This document shows, in pieces, positions 7,666-14,734 of a stretch of DNA of 19,714 bases. Position numbers and translations under genes: made by a program. The first letter of the stretch is position 1. Every line of letters begins with the position of its first letter. The notes beneath the pieces were generated by a model. The model had not been told where the DNA came from and ran no database searches. It saw only the letters and a program-made list of their open reading frames with translations. This DNA comes from Spirochaetaceae bacterium (lineage in GTDB: Bacteria > Spirochaetota > Spirochaetia > Treponematales > Breznakiellaceae), in NCBI GenBank assembly GCA_031290855.1, contig JAISLM010000112.1:1-19714 (forward strand). The letters are read 5' to 3'.

Positions 7666-7850
7666 AATGAAGCTCCCCGCCGCAGAGCGGCGGGGTATCT
7701 TGTAAGCGATGCATTATCTACGAGGTTCGTTCGGCTGCGGAAATTTATCATCTGTGGTGGTTTGCATGGCAAACCCGTCTACTACAATTTTTTTGTAGTT
7801 GCTACCCACTCTAAACCGCCCCAAGGGGCGGGGGAGCAGACCCCACTGCG
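7666..7850 (+). repeat. Serial-hairpin element between mraY and ftsW
   Basis: Five inverted repeats follow each other. They are CCCCGCCGC-aga-GCGGCGGGG (7675-7695), GGTTTGC-atg-GCAAACC (7759-7775), ACTACAA-ttttt-TTGTAGT (7781-7799), CCGCCCC-aa-GGGGCGG (7816-7831), and GGGG-agcaga-CCCC (7831-7844). The last two motifs also occur, further apart and on the other strand, upstream of mnmE (17297-17316 and 17158-17171). That makes them members of a dispersed family. GC-rich terminal hairpins of this kind are typical of IS200/IS605-like ends and their non-autonomous derivatives. No transposase is present, so mobility is inferred. It splits an otherwise compact operon. Confidence 0.7.
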
Positions 7851-7938
7851 AATAAAAGACGCTTGTTTATTTTTTTTAAAAAATATATCATTTGAGCGGT
7901 TTTGGGTTTTATTTTTAATATCGTATCCTGGGGGAGGG

Positions 7939-9105
7939 ATGGTTTTTTCTGTTGACAATACAAGTAAAAAAGCTGTTTTTGATCACGCGCTGATAGCATG
8001 TGTAGTGTTACTTACGGGCGCCGGTTTGGCAGTGCTTTATTCTGCGTCGTACGCTTTCGCTGAAAACTGGTACAAGGGCGACCGCTGGCATTTCGTTTCC
8101 CGCCAGGCCGTATTTGCGGCCATAGGCTTTGCCGCTTTCGGGTTAGCCGCCAACGTCAACATCGAGTTCCTGCGCGGCGCGGTAAGAATCCTTGTGATAG
8201 CCGCGCTCCTCCTTTGCGGCCTCACCTTTGTTCCCGGTATCGGCCTTAACATCAACGGCGCTTCCCGCTGGATAGGGGCGGCCGGACTTTCTTTTCAGCC
8301 TTCCGAACTTGTCAAGCTGGTACTACCGCTCTACCTTGCCCACATCTTTGACAAGAAAAAAGAAAAGCTGGACATGTTTGTGTCCGGCGTACTTCCGCCG
8401 ACTCTGATCACCGCGTTATTCTTTACGCTGATCCTGTTACAGAATAATTTCTCGACAGCGCTTTTCATCGCAAGCAACGCGCTTTTTATATTCTTTCTGG
8501 CAGGAATAAAGAAACGATATTTCGTCAGCGCGGTGATAATATTCCTGCCGATCTCCTTTCTGCTCGTGTTGACAAAGGAACACCGTCTGCGCCGCCTGAT
8601 AAGTTTTATATGGCCCGAGTGGGAACCGCTCGGCGCGGGGTATCAGGTAAGCGCCTCGGTAGCGACGTTAAGGTCGGGCGGCTTTTGGGGCAAAGGTATC
8701 GGCCTGGGGACAAGGAAGATCGAGAGTGTGCCGGAGGTTCAGAGCGATTTTATCTTCGCCGCGTTTGCCGAGGAATGGGGCTTTATCGGCGTCATAGTAT
8801 TGATCCTTCTGTTTGCGTTTTTTGCGTGGCGAGGCTACCGCGCCGCTCTGCGCTCGGGAGACACGTTCAAGCGCCTCCTGGCCTGCGGCCTTGTAACGAT
8901 GATCGTTACGCAGACACTGCTCAACATAGCCGTCATCGCGGGCGCGGCCCCCGCGACCGGCGTAACGCTCCCGTTCTTTTCCGCTGGCGGCTCGTCGCTG
9001 CTAATCACCCTGATCATGTCGGGCCTAATCGTGAACGTGTCCCGCGAACCGTTCGCTCCCGACGTTCGGGAAAACATAAACGGGGGAGCTTACGGTGGAG
9101 TATAA
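7939..9105 (+). CDS. ftsW: Septal peptidoglycan glycosyltransferase FtsW
   Basis: SEDS-family membrane protein that polymerises lipid II at the septum with a partner class B penicillin-binding protein. From ATG 7939 it has 388 residues and about ten hydrophobic helices. Family signatures are NGASRWIGAAGLSFQPSE, GKGIGLGTRKI, PEVQSDFIFAAFAEEWGFIG and LPFFSAGGSS. The frame is open upstream to ATG 7660, which overlaps the mraY stop and would add 93 residues encoded by the hairpin element. I prefer 7939 because family proteins begin near here and a GGGGGAGGG stretch immediately precedes it, although the spacing is unusually short. No murG or murC lies between it and ftsQ. Confidence 0.94.
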   Translation: MVFSVDNTSKKAVFDHALIACVVLLTGAGLAVLYSASYAFAENWYKGDRWHFVSRQAVFAAIGFAAFGLAANVNIEFLRGAVRILVIAALLLCGLTFVPGIGLNINGASRWIGAAGLSFQPSELVKLVLPLYLAHIFDKKKEKLDMFVSGVLPPTLITALFFTLILLQNNFSTALFIASNALFIFFLAGIKKRYFVSAVIIFLPISFLLVLTKEHRLRRLISFIWPEWEPLGAGYQVSASVATLRSGGFWGKGIGLGTRKIESVPEVQSDFIFAAFAEEWGFIGVIVLILLFAFFAWRGYRAALRSGDTFKRLLACGLVTMIVTQTLLNIAVIAGAAPATGVTLPFFSAGGSSLLITLIMSGLIVNVSREPFAPDVRENINGGAYGGV

Positions 9106-9937
9106 GGCCGCGATGGAGTATAACGCCGTAATAGACGAGGAACTGGAAGCGGCTGACCCCGAAGAAAAAGAGAACTTCAAGTTCGAAAAACCTCTGAAGC
9201 GGATACTTGCCGCCTGTTCGGTTCTGCTGGCCGGCGAACTGCTCTGGCTCTTCGTGATAAGCCCCTGTATGCCGCTCGGCACGGTGGACATAAAAGGCCC
9301 AGGCGGGATCAGCCGCGCGGAGGTGCTTGAGGCGGCGGGGATCGGGCCGCGCTCCTCGTTCATGTCGGTGAACGCCGCCGCATCTGAGGAAGCCCTGTCC
9401 GCGATACCGCAGATCGAAGCGGCCAGGGTGATAAAGCACTTTCCGGACGGCGTCGAGATATCGCTCACGAAGCGCAGCGCCGTGGCCGCCGCCGTAACGG
9501 ACATGAACGGCAGGGCGGTTCCCGTCTTCTTTGACAAGGAGGGCGTACTGTTTCAGATAGGGCGGAACGGCGGCCAGGAAGCCGACGCGGCGCTTCCGGT
9601 AATATCCGGCCTTGTCTTCGAGAACATAAGGCCGGGCCTGAGGCTTCCCGAATTCCTGTCGCCGTTGTGGAAGGACTTGGACGCCCTCCGCACGGAAGCG
9701 CCGGAGCTGCTTTCCACGATTTCCGAAATACAGATAAGCAAGAAAAAATATGACGCCTACGAATTGACCCTGTACCCGGCGTACAACCCGGCAAAGATTC
9801 GGATAGGCCAGCATATAAGCGAAGACAAGCTGCGCTACATGCTGTTGCTGCTGGACGTGCTTAACGAGAAAGGTGTGGCGCTTGACGAACTGGATTTTAG
9901 AACCGGTACGGCCTCGTACACGGTTAGGGAAATGTGA
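9095..9937 (+). CDS. ftsQ: Cell division protein FtsQ/DivIB
   Basis: A bitopic divisome protein of 280 residues that links FtsA/FtsW-side components with FtsL. It has a charged cytoplasmic tail (1-33), one transmembrane helix (about 36-56), and then an extracytoplasmic POTRA-like domain (about 62-130, with GTVDIKGPGGISRAEVLEAA and FPDGVEISLTKRSAVAAA). A FtsQ-type beta domain follows. GTG 9095 follows GGGGGAG at 9082-9088 and overlaps the ftsW end by 11 bases. ATG at 9113 is an alternative. The first 36 bases are two near-identical 18-bp units, giving MEYKAA then MEYNAV, a recent-looking duplication that also duplicates the start region. Confidence 0.88.
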   Translation: MEYKAAMEYNAVIDEELEAADPEEKENFKFEKPLKRILAACSVLLAGELLWLFVISPCMPLGTVDIKGPGGISRAEVLEAAGIGPRSSFMSVNAAASEEALSAIPQIEAARVIKHFPDGVEISLTKRSAVAAAVTDMNGRAVPVFFDKEGVLFQIGRNGGQEADAALPVISGLVFENIRPGLRLPEFLSPLWKDLDALRTEAPELLSTISEIQISKKKYDAYELTLYPAYNPAKIRIGQHISEDKLRYMLLLLDVLNEKGVALDELDFRTGTASYTVREM

Positions 9938-9939
9938 AT

Positions 9940-11205
9940 ATGGCCAGGAATAATATCATTGTGGGGCTTGACATAGGTACGACCAAAGTTCGCGCCGTTA
10001 TCGCCGAGCGGGGTCCGCAGGGCGGTTTTTCGATAACCGGCGTGGGGCAGAGTCCGTCCACCGGTCTGCGGAAAGGCGTCGTGGTCAACATCGAGGCGAC
10101 GCTGCGCTCGATTTCCGCCGCAGTGGAGGCGGCGGAACTGATGAGCGGGCAGGTCGCCGACAACTGTTGGACGGGAATAAGCGGCAGCCACACCGAGGGC
10201 GTGATCTCACGGGGCGTCGTCGCGGTGAACGGCAAGAACCGCGCCCGGCGCGAGATAAGCGAGGACGATCTTGAGCGTGTGCTTGAGGCGGCGCGGGCCG
10301 TCGATTTTTCGATGGACAGGAAGATACTGGAAGTGATCCCGCAAACCTACATAGTCGACAGCCAGAGCGGCATACGCGACCCGCTCCACATGATCGGCGT
10401 CCGGCTCGAAAGCGAGGTGCTGATCATCACCTGTTCTATTACGAGCGCTCAGAATCTGGTCAAATGCGTGAACCGCGCCGGCTTCCGCGTAAACGGCCTC
10501 GTGCTGCAAACACTTGCGGCGGGCCGCGCCGTCCTTACCGACGAAGAGAAGGAAATCGGCGTCATGTTGCTCGACCTTGGCGGCGGAACGTCGAACATTA
10601 TCGTCTACGACCAGGGCGCGGCCTCCGTTACCGCCTCGGTGCCGGTCGGCGGGGCTCAGGTCACGAGCGACATATCAATAGTAAAGAACATAGCCGGCGA
10701 AACAGCGGAAAAGATAAAGATAGAGGCGGGTTGCTGCTGGGATCCCCTGCTTGACGAGGCGGACGAGACGATAATCGTGCCGGGCATGGGCGGGCGGGCC
10801 CCGTTCCCGATACCACGCCAGCTTATCCTCGACATCGTGAAGCCGCGCATGACGGAGATATTCGAGCTGGTCAAGACGAAGATCGAAGAAAACCGTCCGC
10901 TACGGACGCTGGGCGGCGGCGTCGTCCTCACCGGCGGCGGTGCGAACCTTTCCGGCGCGGCCGACCTTGCGGCGGAAGTCTTTAACCTGCCGGTACGGAT
11001 CGGCAACCCGCTGCCTGTCGGCGGCCTCGTGGACGATTACCGCAACCCGGCCTACGCAACCGCCGTAGGCCTCGTGCTGGAAGGCAACAACAGGGAGGGC
11101 GGCGCGGCGCAGGCGGCGGAGACGGAGGCGGCGCAGGGCGGCGGAATAAACCCGCTGGCCCTTGTCGGTAATATAGGACGCTGGCTGAAGCGCGAGTTCT
11201 TCTAG
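9940..11205 (+). CDS. ftsA: Cell division protein FtsA
   Basis: Actin-like ATPase that tethers FtsZ filaments to the membrane. Visible parts: the phosphate-1 loop VGLDIGTTKVRAV (8-20), the connecting phosphate-2 motif LLDLGGGTSNIIVY, the adenosine motif VLTGGGANLSG, and a C-terminal amphipathic tail NIGRWLKREFF that acts as the membrane-targeting helix in this family. ATG 9940 sits nine bases after AGGGA (9926-9930). GTG 9934, overlapping the ftsQ stop in GTGA, would add two residues. Length (421) is normal. It is the last gene of the cluster, and the usual partner ftsZ does not follow. The next 116 bases hold only a small hairpin (CGCCGG-tat-CCGGCG, 11214-11228). Confidence 0.95.
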   Translation: MARNNIIVGLDIGTTKVRAVIAERGPQGGFSITGVGQSPSTGLRKGVVVNIEATLRSISAAVEAAELMSGQVADNCWTGISGSHTEGVISRGVVAVNGKNRARREISEDDLERVLEAARAVDFSMDRKILEVIPQTYIVDSQSGIRDPLHMIGVRLESEVLIITCSITSAQNLVKCVNRAGFRVNGLVLQTLAAGRAVLTDEEKEIGVMLLDLGGGTSNIIVYDQGAASVTASVPVGGAQVTSDISIVKNIAGETAEKIKIEAGCCWDPLLDEADETIIVPGMGGRAPFPIPRQLILDIVKPRMTEIFELVKTKIEENRPLRTLGGGVVLTGGGANLSGAADLAAEVFNLPVRIGNPLPVGGLVDDYRNPAYATAVGLVLEGNNREGGAAQAAETEAAQGGGINPLALVGNIGRWLKREFF

Positions 11206-11321
11206 GCTGATCCCGCCGGTATCCGGCGTCAGGCCGGAGATGGCGGCGGCGATCCCGTAGGGCCTCCCGGCGAAACATGGTTAGGGTTAACAGAAACTTC
11301 GGTAATCATGAGGAATTATAT

Positions 11322-11485
11322 AGAGGCTTTCCCAAAACTTCAGTTTTTGGGAGACAAGCTTTGCTTGGGAGACAAGCTTTGCTTGTCCGGCTGCCTTAGA
11401 TTTATATGAAAAAGCGGGCCTTAGTCAGATTAGACCGCTTTTTCGGAAGCTTTTCTAAAAACCAACCGGGTTTTTGAAAAAGCTC
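11322..11485 (-). repeat. Dispersed palindromic repeat, copy B (inverted relative to A)
   Basis: Read on the minus strand, this 164-bp element aligns end to end with 2918-3068. It has the same opening stem around acccggttgg, the same catataaatctaaggcagcc core, the same two 18-bp units with caagcaaagcttgtct, and the same closing hairpin. It differs by a 10-15-base insertion in the middle and three extra bases before the tandem units. Scattered substitutions in the first stem are partly compensated. Copies A and B face each other across the complete dcw block. The gagctttt end of each copy points outward, toward the neighbouring flanking gene. Confidence 0.85.
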
Positions 11486-11488
11486 TAT

Positions 11489-11710
11489 ATGGATGCCTTT
11501 ATGGATATATCAGATCAATTGCAGTATGTGATATCTCAAATAAAAAAAATCCGCACCCAAAAAGGGTTTTCCCAGATGACCTTGTCGCTACAGTCGAATT
11601 TGTCCCAAAGTTTTCTTGCCAGTGTCGAGAGCGGGAAAAAGATGCCGTCCCTGCTTACCATCATAAAAATAGCCAACGCGCTGAATATTAGTCCAAAAGA
11701 GCTTTTTTGA
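11489..11710 (+). CDS. Small XRE-family HTH regulator
   Basis: A 73-residue protein that is almost entirely one Cro/CI-type helix-turn-helix domain. Visible are IRTQKGFSQMTLSLQSNLSQ (helices 1-2), SFLASVESGKKMPSLLTIIK (recognition helix and turn) and ANALNISPKELF (helices 4-5). There is no effector domain. It probably binds DNA as a dimer. The targets are unknown. The start is uncertain: ATG 11489 is used here, ATG 11501 (MDISDQLQ) is equally plausible, and TTG 11474 would lie inside repeat copy B. No strong ribosome-binding site is seen. Its promoter probably lies in or next to the repeat. It stands alone between the dcw block and the pst genes. Confidence 0.75.
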   Translation: MDAFMDISDQLQYVISQIKKIRTQKGFSQMTLSLQSNLSQSFLASVESGKKMPSLLTIIKIANALNISPKELF

Positions 11711-11735
11711 AATACCGGGCAAAAAATTCGCAGGC

Positions 11736-12230
11736 CGGCGGCTAACACGGAACTTACCGGGCGGCGGGGGTCTGACCCCATCCCGACTTAAATCGTTATC
11801 CGGTAATGATTTATAGCAATTAGAGATGATCAATGAGTAATGGGCCGCCGCTCGGAAAGCCGCCGTGCGACAGGGCTTTTGTAAGCGGGTCGGCGGCTAA
11901 CACGGAACTTACCGGGCGGCGGGGGGTCTGACCCCATCCCGACTTAAATCGTTATCCGGTAATGATTTATAGCAATTAGAGATGATCAATGAGTAATGAA
12001 GGAATGGGCCGCCGCTCGGAAAGCCGCCGTGCGACAGGGCTTTTGTAAGCGGGCCGGCGGCTAACACGGAACTTACCGGGTGGCGGGGGTCTGACCCCAT
12101 CCCGGCTTAAATCGTTACCCGGTAATGATTTATAGCAATTAGAGACGATCAATGATCAATGAAGGAATGGGCCGCCGCTCGGAAGGCTGCCGCCCGACAG
12201 GGCTTTTGTAAGCGGGCCGGCGGCTAACAC
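11736..12230 (+). repeat. Three tandem 155-164-bp repeats plus a partial fourth
   Basis: Units begin at 11736, 11891 and 12055 with cggcggctaacacggaactt, and a truncated fourth (cggcggctaacac) begins at 12218. Each unit holds GGGGTC-t-GACCCC (11767-11779, 11923-11935, 12086-12098) and a 10-bp hairpin TAAATCGTTA / TAATGATTTA with one G-T pair (11789-11813 in unit 1). Each also has a gatcaatga segment and a GC-rich block ending gacagggcttttgtaagcgg. Unit 1 lacks about nine bases (gaaggaatg region). Units 1 and 2 are nearly identical and unit 3 is slightly diverged. No coding frame is conserved. This fills the space in front of pstA. Confidence 0.9.
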
Positions 12231-12262
12231 AATTTTAACACTTCTTTAACGAAGGGCTAACG
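12224..12262 (+). promoter_or_regulatory. Pho-box-like hexamer array before pstA
   Basis: Four related hexamers sit at an exact 11-bp pitch: CTAACA (12224-12229), TTAACA (12235-12240), TTAACG (12246-12251) and CTAACG (12257-12262). The five-base spacers are caatt, cttct and aaggg. This matches the form of the Bacillus PhoP box, TT(A/C/T)ACA repeats spaced by about five bases, which activates phosphate-starvation genes. The next genes are pstA, pstB and phoU, fitting phosphate control. The first hexamer is contributed by the truncated tandem repeat, and the last overlaps the approach to the pstA ribosome-binding site. Regulator identity is inference. Confidence 0.6.
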
Positions 12263-12273
12263 GAGGGACGCTA

Positions 12274-13167
12274 TTGTTTCAGCAGGAGATCAATGTGAAA
12301 GAGATGACGGGAGAAATCGGGTTTGTGCGCGGGCGGAAGGTGAAGGACGGCGCGTTGTACGGGTTGATGGCGGCGGCGGCGGCGTTTGTGATGCTGGTGC
12401 TCGTCTTTATAGTCGGCTACATTATCACGCAGTCGGCGGGCTTTTTTAAACTTTCGTTTGTTTTCGGCGGGGAGGGCGGCGGCCTCCTGCCGATGATCGT
12501 CAGCACGGTGTACATAACGGTGCTGTCGCTCGGTATCGCGCTTCCGGTCGGGGTGATTACCGCGATCTACCTGAACGAGTACTCAAAGGATTCCGGCGCG
12601 ATCCGCGTGATCCGCCTCGCGATAGAGACGCTGGCCGGTATCCCGTCGATCCTGTACGGGCTTTTCGGCCTCCTCGCGTTCTGCCGCGTGTTCGGGTTCG
12701 GGCAGTCGATAGCGGCGGGCGCGGCCACGCTGAGTATTATGATTCTGCCGGTGATAATCCGCACAACTGAGGAGTCACTCAAAACGATTCCCGACGAGCT
12801 GCGGCAGGCGTCCCTCGCGCTCGGCGCGACGCGCTTCCAGACGATCGTCCGTATCACGGCCCCGCTCGCCCTGCCGGGCATTCTTACTTCGGCGATACTG
12901 GCGATAGGGAGGGTGGTGGGCGAGTCCGCCCCCGTCCTGCTGACTGTCGGGATCGCCCGCAACCTGCCCCGCTCGATTTTCGATTCGGGCCGCACGCTGA
13001 CTATTCACCTGTACTACCTGACGAAAGAGGCGATTCACCCGGACGACTTCGCCAAGGCTTTCGCAACGGCGGGTGTGCTGGTGATCGTCGTGATCCTTGT
13101 CAACGGCGCGGCAAAGCTTTCGGCGCGCCTTTTCAGAAATCGTCCGGGCGCGGGAGCTTCGTTGTGA
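12274..13167 (+). CDS. pstA: Phosphate ABC transporter permease PstA
   Basis: One of the two membrane subunits of the high-affinity phosphate importer. The 297-residue protein has about six transmembrane helices (first at about 28-52). The family region LAGIPSILYGLFGLLAF is present, as is the EAA-type loop DELRQASLALGATRFQTIVR that docks on PstB. GRVVGESAPVLLTVG is the conserved PstA/PstC C-terminal motif. TTG 12274 follows GGAGGG (12262-12267). GTG 12295 after AGGAG (12284-12288) is an equally good start. pstS and pstC, normally upstream in the operon, are missing, so this protein lacks its partner permease in the window. It overlaps pstB by four bases. Confidence 0.93.
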   Translation: MFQQEINVKEMTGEIGFVRGRKVKDGALYGLMAAAAAFVMLVLVFIVGYIITQSAGFFKLSFVFGGEGGGLLPMIVSTVYITVLSLGIALPVGVITAIYLNEYSKDSGAIRVIRLAIETLAGIPSILYGLFGLLAFCRVFGFGQSIAAGAATLSIMILPVIIRTTEESLKTIPDELRQASLALGATRFQTIVRITAPLALPGILTSAILAIGRVVGESAPVLLTVGIARNLPRSIFDSGRTLTIHLYYLTKEAIHPDDFAKAFATAGVLVIVVILVNGAAKLSARLFRNRPGAGASL

Positions 13168-13934
13168 CGGAAAACGGTGCGTGCCGGAACAAACTGGATA
13201 TTTCGGGTCTCGATCTGTTTTACGGCGAGTTTCAGGCGCTCAAAGGGATCGAATTTACGCTGAAGAAACGGGAAATCGCCGCGCTGATCGGGCCGTCCGG
13301 GTGCGGTAAATCGACTTTTATCAGGGTGCTGAACCGGATGAACGATCTTATTCCCGGCTGCCGGATCACGGGCAGCGTCCTCTTGGACGGTGAGGATGTT
13401 TACGGCGGCCTCGACGTTACCGAACTGCGCAGCCGCGTCGGGATGGTCTTCCAAAAGCCGAACCCGTTCAGTATGTCGGTATTCGACAACGTGGCTTACG
13501 GCCCCCGCGTACACGGGATGCGTAACCGCGCCGCGCTCGCCGATCTGGTGGAACGTTCCCTTGTGAAGGCGGCTCTCTGGGACGAGGTGAAGGACAGGCT
13601 GAGGTCGCCCGCCGGAAAGTTGTCGGGAGGGCAGCAGCAGAGGCTCTGTATTGCCCGCAGTATCGCGATGGAACCGGAGATCATCCTGATGGACGAGCCT
13701 ACCAGCGCACTTGACCCGATAGCCACGGGGCGGATAGAGGAACTGATGGTGGAGCTTAAGCGGGACTTCAGTATCGTGATCGTTACCCACGCTATGCATC
13801 AGGCTTCGCGGGTCAGTGACAGGACGGCGTTCTTCCTGCTGGGGGAGCTTATAGAGTACGGCAGCACCAAAGAGATGTTTACAAACCCCCGCGACCGCCG
13901 CACGGAAGACTATATTTCTGGACGTTTTGGGTAA
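13164..13934 (+). CDS. pstB: Phosphate ABC transporter ATP-binding protein PstB
   Basis: Cytoplasmic ATPase that powers phosphate uptake through PstCA. Motifs: Walker A GPSGCGKST (43-51), Q-loop Gln97 in MVFQKPNPF, signature LSGGQQQR (153-160), Walker B IILMDEPTSALD (173-184) with catalytic Glu178, and switch His209. The PstB-typical PNPFSMSVFDNVAYGPR segment (99-115) separates it from other ABC ATPases. At 256 residues it is normal. GTG 13164 shares GTGA with the pstA stop, so the two are probably translationally coupled. phoU follows after ten bases. Confidence 0.97.
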   Translation: MTENGACRNKLDISGLDLFYGEFQALKGIEFTLKKREIAALIGPSGCGKSTFIRVLNRMNDLIPGCRITGSVLLDGEDVYGGLDVTELRSRVGMVFQKPNPFSMSVFDNVAYGPRVHGMRNRAALADLVERSLVKAALWDEVKDRLRSPAGKLSGGQQQRLCIARSIAMEPEIILMDEPTSALDPIATGRIEELMVELKRDFSIVIVTHAMHQASRVSDRTAFFLLGELIEYGSTKEMFTNPRDRRTEDYISGRFG

Positions 13935-13944
13935 GGGGACTTTG

Positions 13945-14601
13945 ATGATGAATAGACGGATAATGTTTTTGGAGGAGCTTAACCGGATACGGCACGACAT
14001 TCTGACGATGGCGTCCCGCGTTGAGCAGGACCTGGGGAACGCCTGGGACGCGCTGCGTAACAACGACGGCGAACTTGCCAGGGAGGTTAAGGCGTCCGAC
14101 GCGGTGGTGAACGCGATACAGTTGAAGATTGAGGACCAGGCGGCGGTGCTGATCGCCACGCAGCAACCGGTGGCCCGCGATCTGCGCGAGCTGGTGGCGA
14201 TCTTCAAGATCACCGGCAACCTTGAGCGGGCGGGCGACCACACGGTTCACCTTGCCAAGGCCGCGCTGAAACTTTCAGGCGAGCCTCCGTTTCACGCGAT
14301 GGAACACCTGGAAAAGATGACGACCTGCGGCAAGGATATGATTCGCGGCGCCGTCTCGGCGTACCTGGACCAGGACACGGAGGCCGCCCGCAGGACCGCC
14401 GCTATGGACGACGCGATAGACGCCGAACACAAGGCGCTCACCAAAGAACTGCTGCGGCTAATGAAGGAACACCCGGAACTTGTAGACCAGGCCGTCCGCA
14501 TACTTAACACGTCAGGCTTTCTTGAGCGGCTTGGCGATCACATGACCAATATCTGCGAAGGCATCGTCTACATGGTGGAAAACAAGCACGAGGAACTGTA
14601 A
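13945..14601 (+). CDS. phoU: Phosphate signalling protein PhoU
   Basis: Negative regulator that links the Pst transporter to a PhoR-type sensor kinase in known systems. It is all-helical, with two three-helix repeats. Each repeat carries the metal-binding ExxxDH signature: LERAGDHTVHLAK in the first and LERLGDHMTNICE in the second. From ATG 13945 it has 218 residues, a normal length, and follows AAGGGG (13933-13938). The frame is open back to TTG 13927 but that start would overlap pstB with no better ribosome-binding site. No phoB/phoR pair is nearby. The gene closes the pst unit, and no T-rich terminator is seen after it. Confidence 0.95.
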   Translation: MMNRRIMFLEELNRIRHDILTMASRVEQDLGNAWDALRNNDGELAREVKASDAVVNAIQLKIEDQAAVLIATQQPVARDLRELVAIFKITGNLERAGDHTVHLAKAALKLSGEPPFHAMEHLEKMTTCGKDMIRGAVSAYLDQDTEAARRTAAMDDAIDAEHKALTKELLRLMKEHPELVDQAVRILNTSGFLERLGDHMTNICEGIVYMVENKHEEL

Positions 14602-14734
14602 GCGCCCCCGTGTCCCCGCGCGGCGTCTCCGGGTTTGGGCAGGACGGGGCCGCGATGTGAGGGAGAAGGTATGGGAAACGGGGGGAGGGGGGATGTCTCG
14701 TCCTGGTTTAAAGTTGACACATGGAGGTCAAAAG

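Noticed and set aside
11206..11321. A truncated ftsZ start after ftsA
   Set aside because: No FtsZ N-terminal motif in any frame. Only a short hairpin and unassigned sequence are seen.
13035..14243. 402-residue open frame on the minus strand
   Set aside because: It runs antisense across pstA, pstB and phoU, all clearly real. No domain is recognisable.
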